Shown piece after piece: positions 63,928-64,000 of a stretch of 64,000 nucleotides of DNA. Each line of letters begins with the position of its first letter. The stretch's first letter is position 1. The DNA comes from Kitasatospora sp. SolWspMP-SS2h. GTDB taxonomy: Bacteria; Actinomycetota; Actinomycetes; Streptomycetales; Streptomycetaceae. Both the position numbers and the translations under genes were made by a program. Under the pieces are notes generated by a model that saw only the letters and a list, made by a program, of their open reading frames with translations, was not told where the DNA came from and made no database searches. The stretch lies in contig NZ_QLLT01000027.1 of the NCBI RefSeq assembly GCF_003259315.1, positions 24,301 through 88,300 on the forward strand, read 5' to 3'.

Positions 63928-64000
63928 TACCCCCGACCGGATTCGAACCGGCGCTACCGCCTTGAGAGGGCGGCGTGCTAGGCCACTACACAACGGGGGC
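63928..64000 (-). tRNA. tRNA-Glu (anticodon CTC)
   Basis: Acceptor GCCCCCG paired with CGGGGGT (terminal G-T), anticodon stem CCGCC/GGCGG with loop CTCTCAA, T-arm GGTTCGAATCC, discriminator A. Ends exactly at the window edge. Four bases from tRNA-Gln, cotranscribed. Confidence 0.95.

Overview
The window is a very GC-rich chromosomal segment with strong G/C third-position bias, frequent GTG starts and Shine-Dalgarno sequences of the GGAGG type. It comes from a sporulating streptomycete (Streptomyces or Kitasatospora). The diagnosis rests on a whiG-type sporulation sigma factor, nsdA, a histone-tailed HU (HupS), four tandem type I signal peptidase genes, and ndgR divergent from leuCD. The order matches, as I remember it, the S. 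coelicolor core block from about SCO5621 (whiG) down to SCO5552 (ndgR), so nearly all of it is conserved core rather than island.

Layout. 1-11.9 kb: a cut TetR gene, whiG with a long low-complexity N-terminus, dprA-comM-yraN, a DUF2469 gene, a NUDIX gene, then sipZ/sipY/sipX/sipW. 11.9-14.8 kb: the ribosome-linked unit rpsP-khpA-rimM-trmD-rplS (minus strand). 15-21.3 kb: a more variable stretch with a SprT-like zinc protein, an archaeal/eukaryotic-type prolyl-tRNA synthetase, a methyltransferase-like protein, a second-type FtsH protease and a GNAT enzyme. 21.3-31.5 kb: signal recognition (ffh, ftsY) around the nitrogen-control operon amtB-glnK-glnD (with GlnR-like sites), nsdA and a primase-polymerase-domain protein. 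31.5-41.7 kb: smc, a 67-residue coiled-coil protein, acyP, a TPM-domain protein, a NIPA/DMT-type membrane protein, then the DUF177-rpmF-rnc-mutM unit. 41.8-49.3 kb: a DivIVA/AtpF-like coiled-coil protein, coaD, rsmD, a conserved hypothetical, recG, a DAK2/FakA-like gene and divergent rpmB. 49.4-58 kb: thiD, pfkA, thiL, an Lrp-type RAM protein, a DUF3515 protein, ddl, gpsA, plsC and cofC. 57.6-59.2 kb: a small accessory-looking module of two coupled unknown genes, a low-GC operator region and a divergent GntR/UTRA regulator. 59.5-64 kb: hupS, a small conserved gene, leuD-leuC divergent from ndgR, then tRNA-Gln and tRNA-Glu.

The genes fall into co-working groups: protein export and targeting (ffh, ftsY, four signal peptidases), ribosome and RNA maturation (rpsP, rplS, rpmF, rpmB, rimM, trmD, rnc, rsmD, khpA), chromosome maintenance (smc, recG, mutM, dprA, hupS), cofactor and envelope metabolism (coaD, thiD, thiL, cofC, ddl, plsC, gpsA), and nitrogen/leucine regulation (glnK, glnD, amtB, ndgR, leuCD). 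No CRISPR array, insertion sequence, prophage or rRNA operon is visible. The best candidates for something undescribed are the GntR-gated two-gene module at 57.6-59.2 kb, the small domain fused to CofC with its own internal leaderless-type promoter, the non-canonical ProRS, and the pair of perfect DnaA-box-like sites upstream of yraN.
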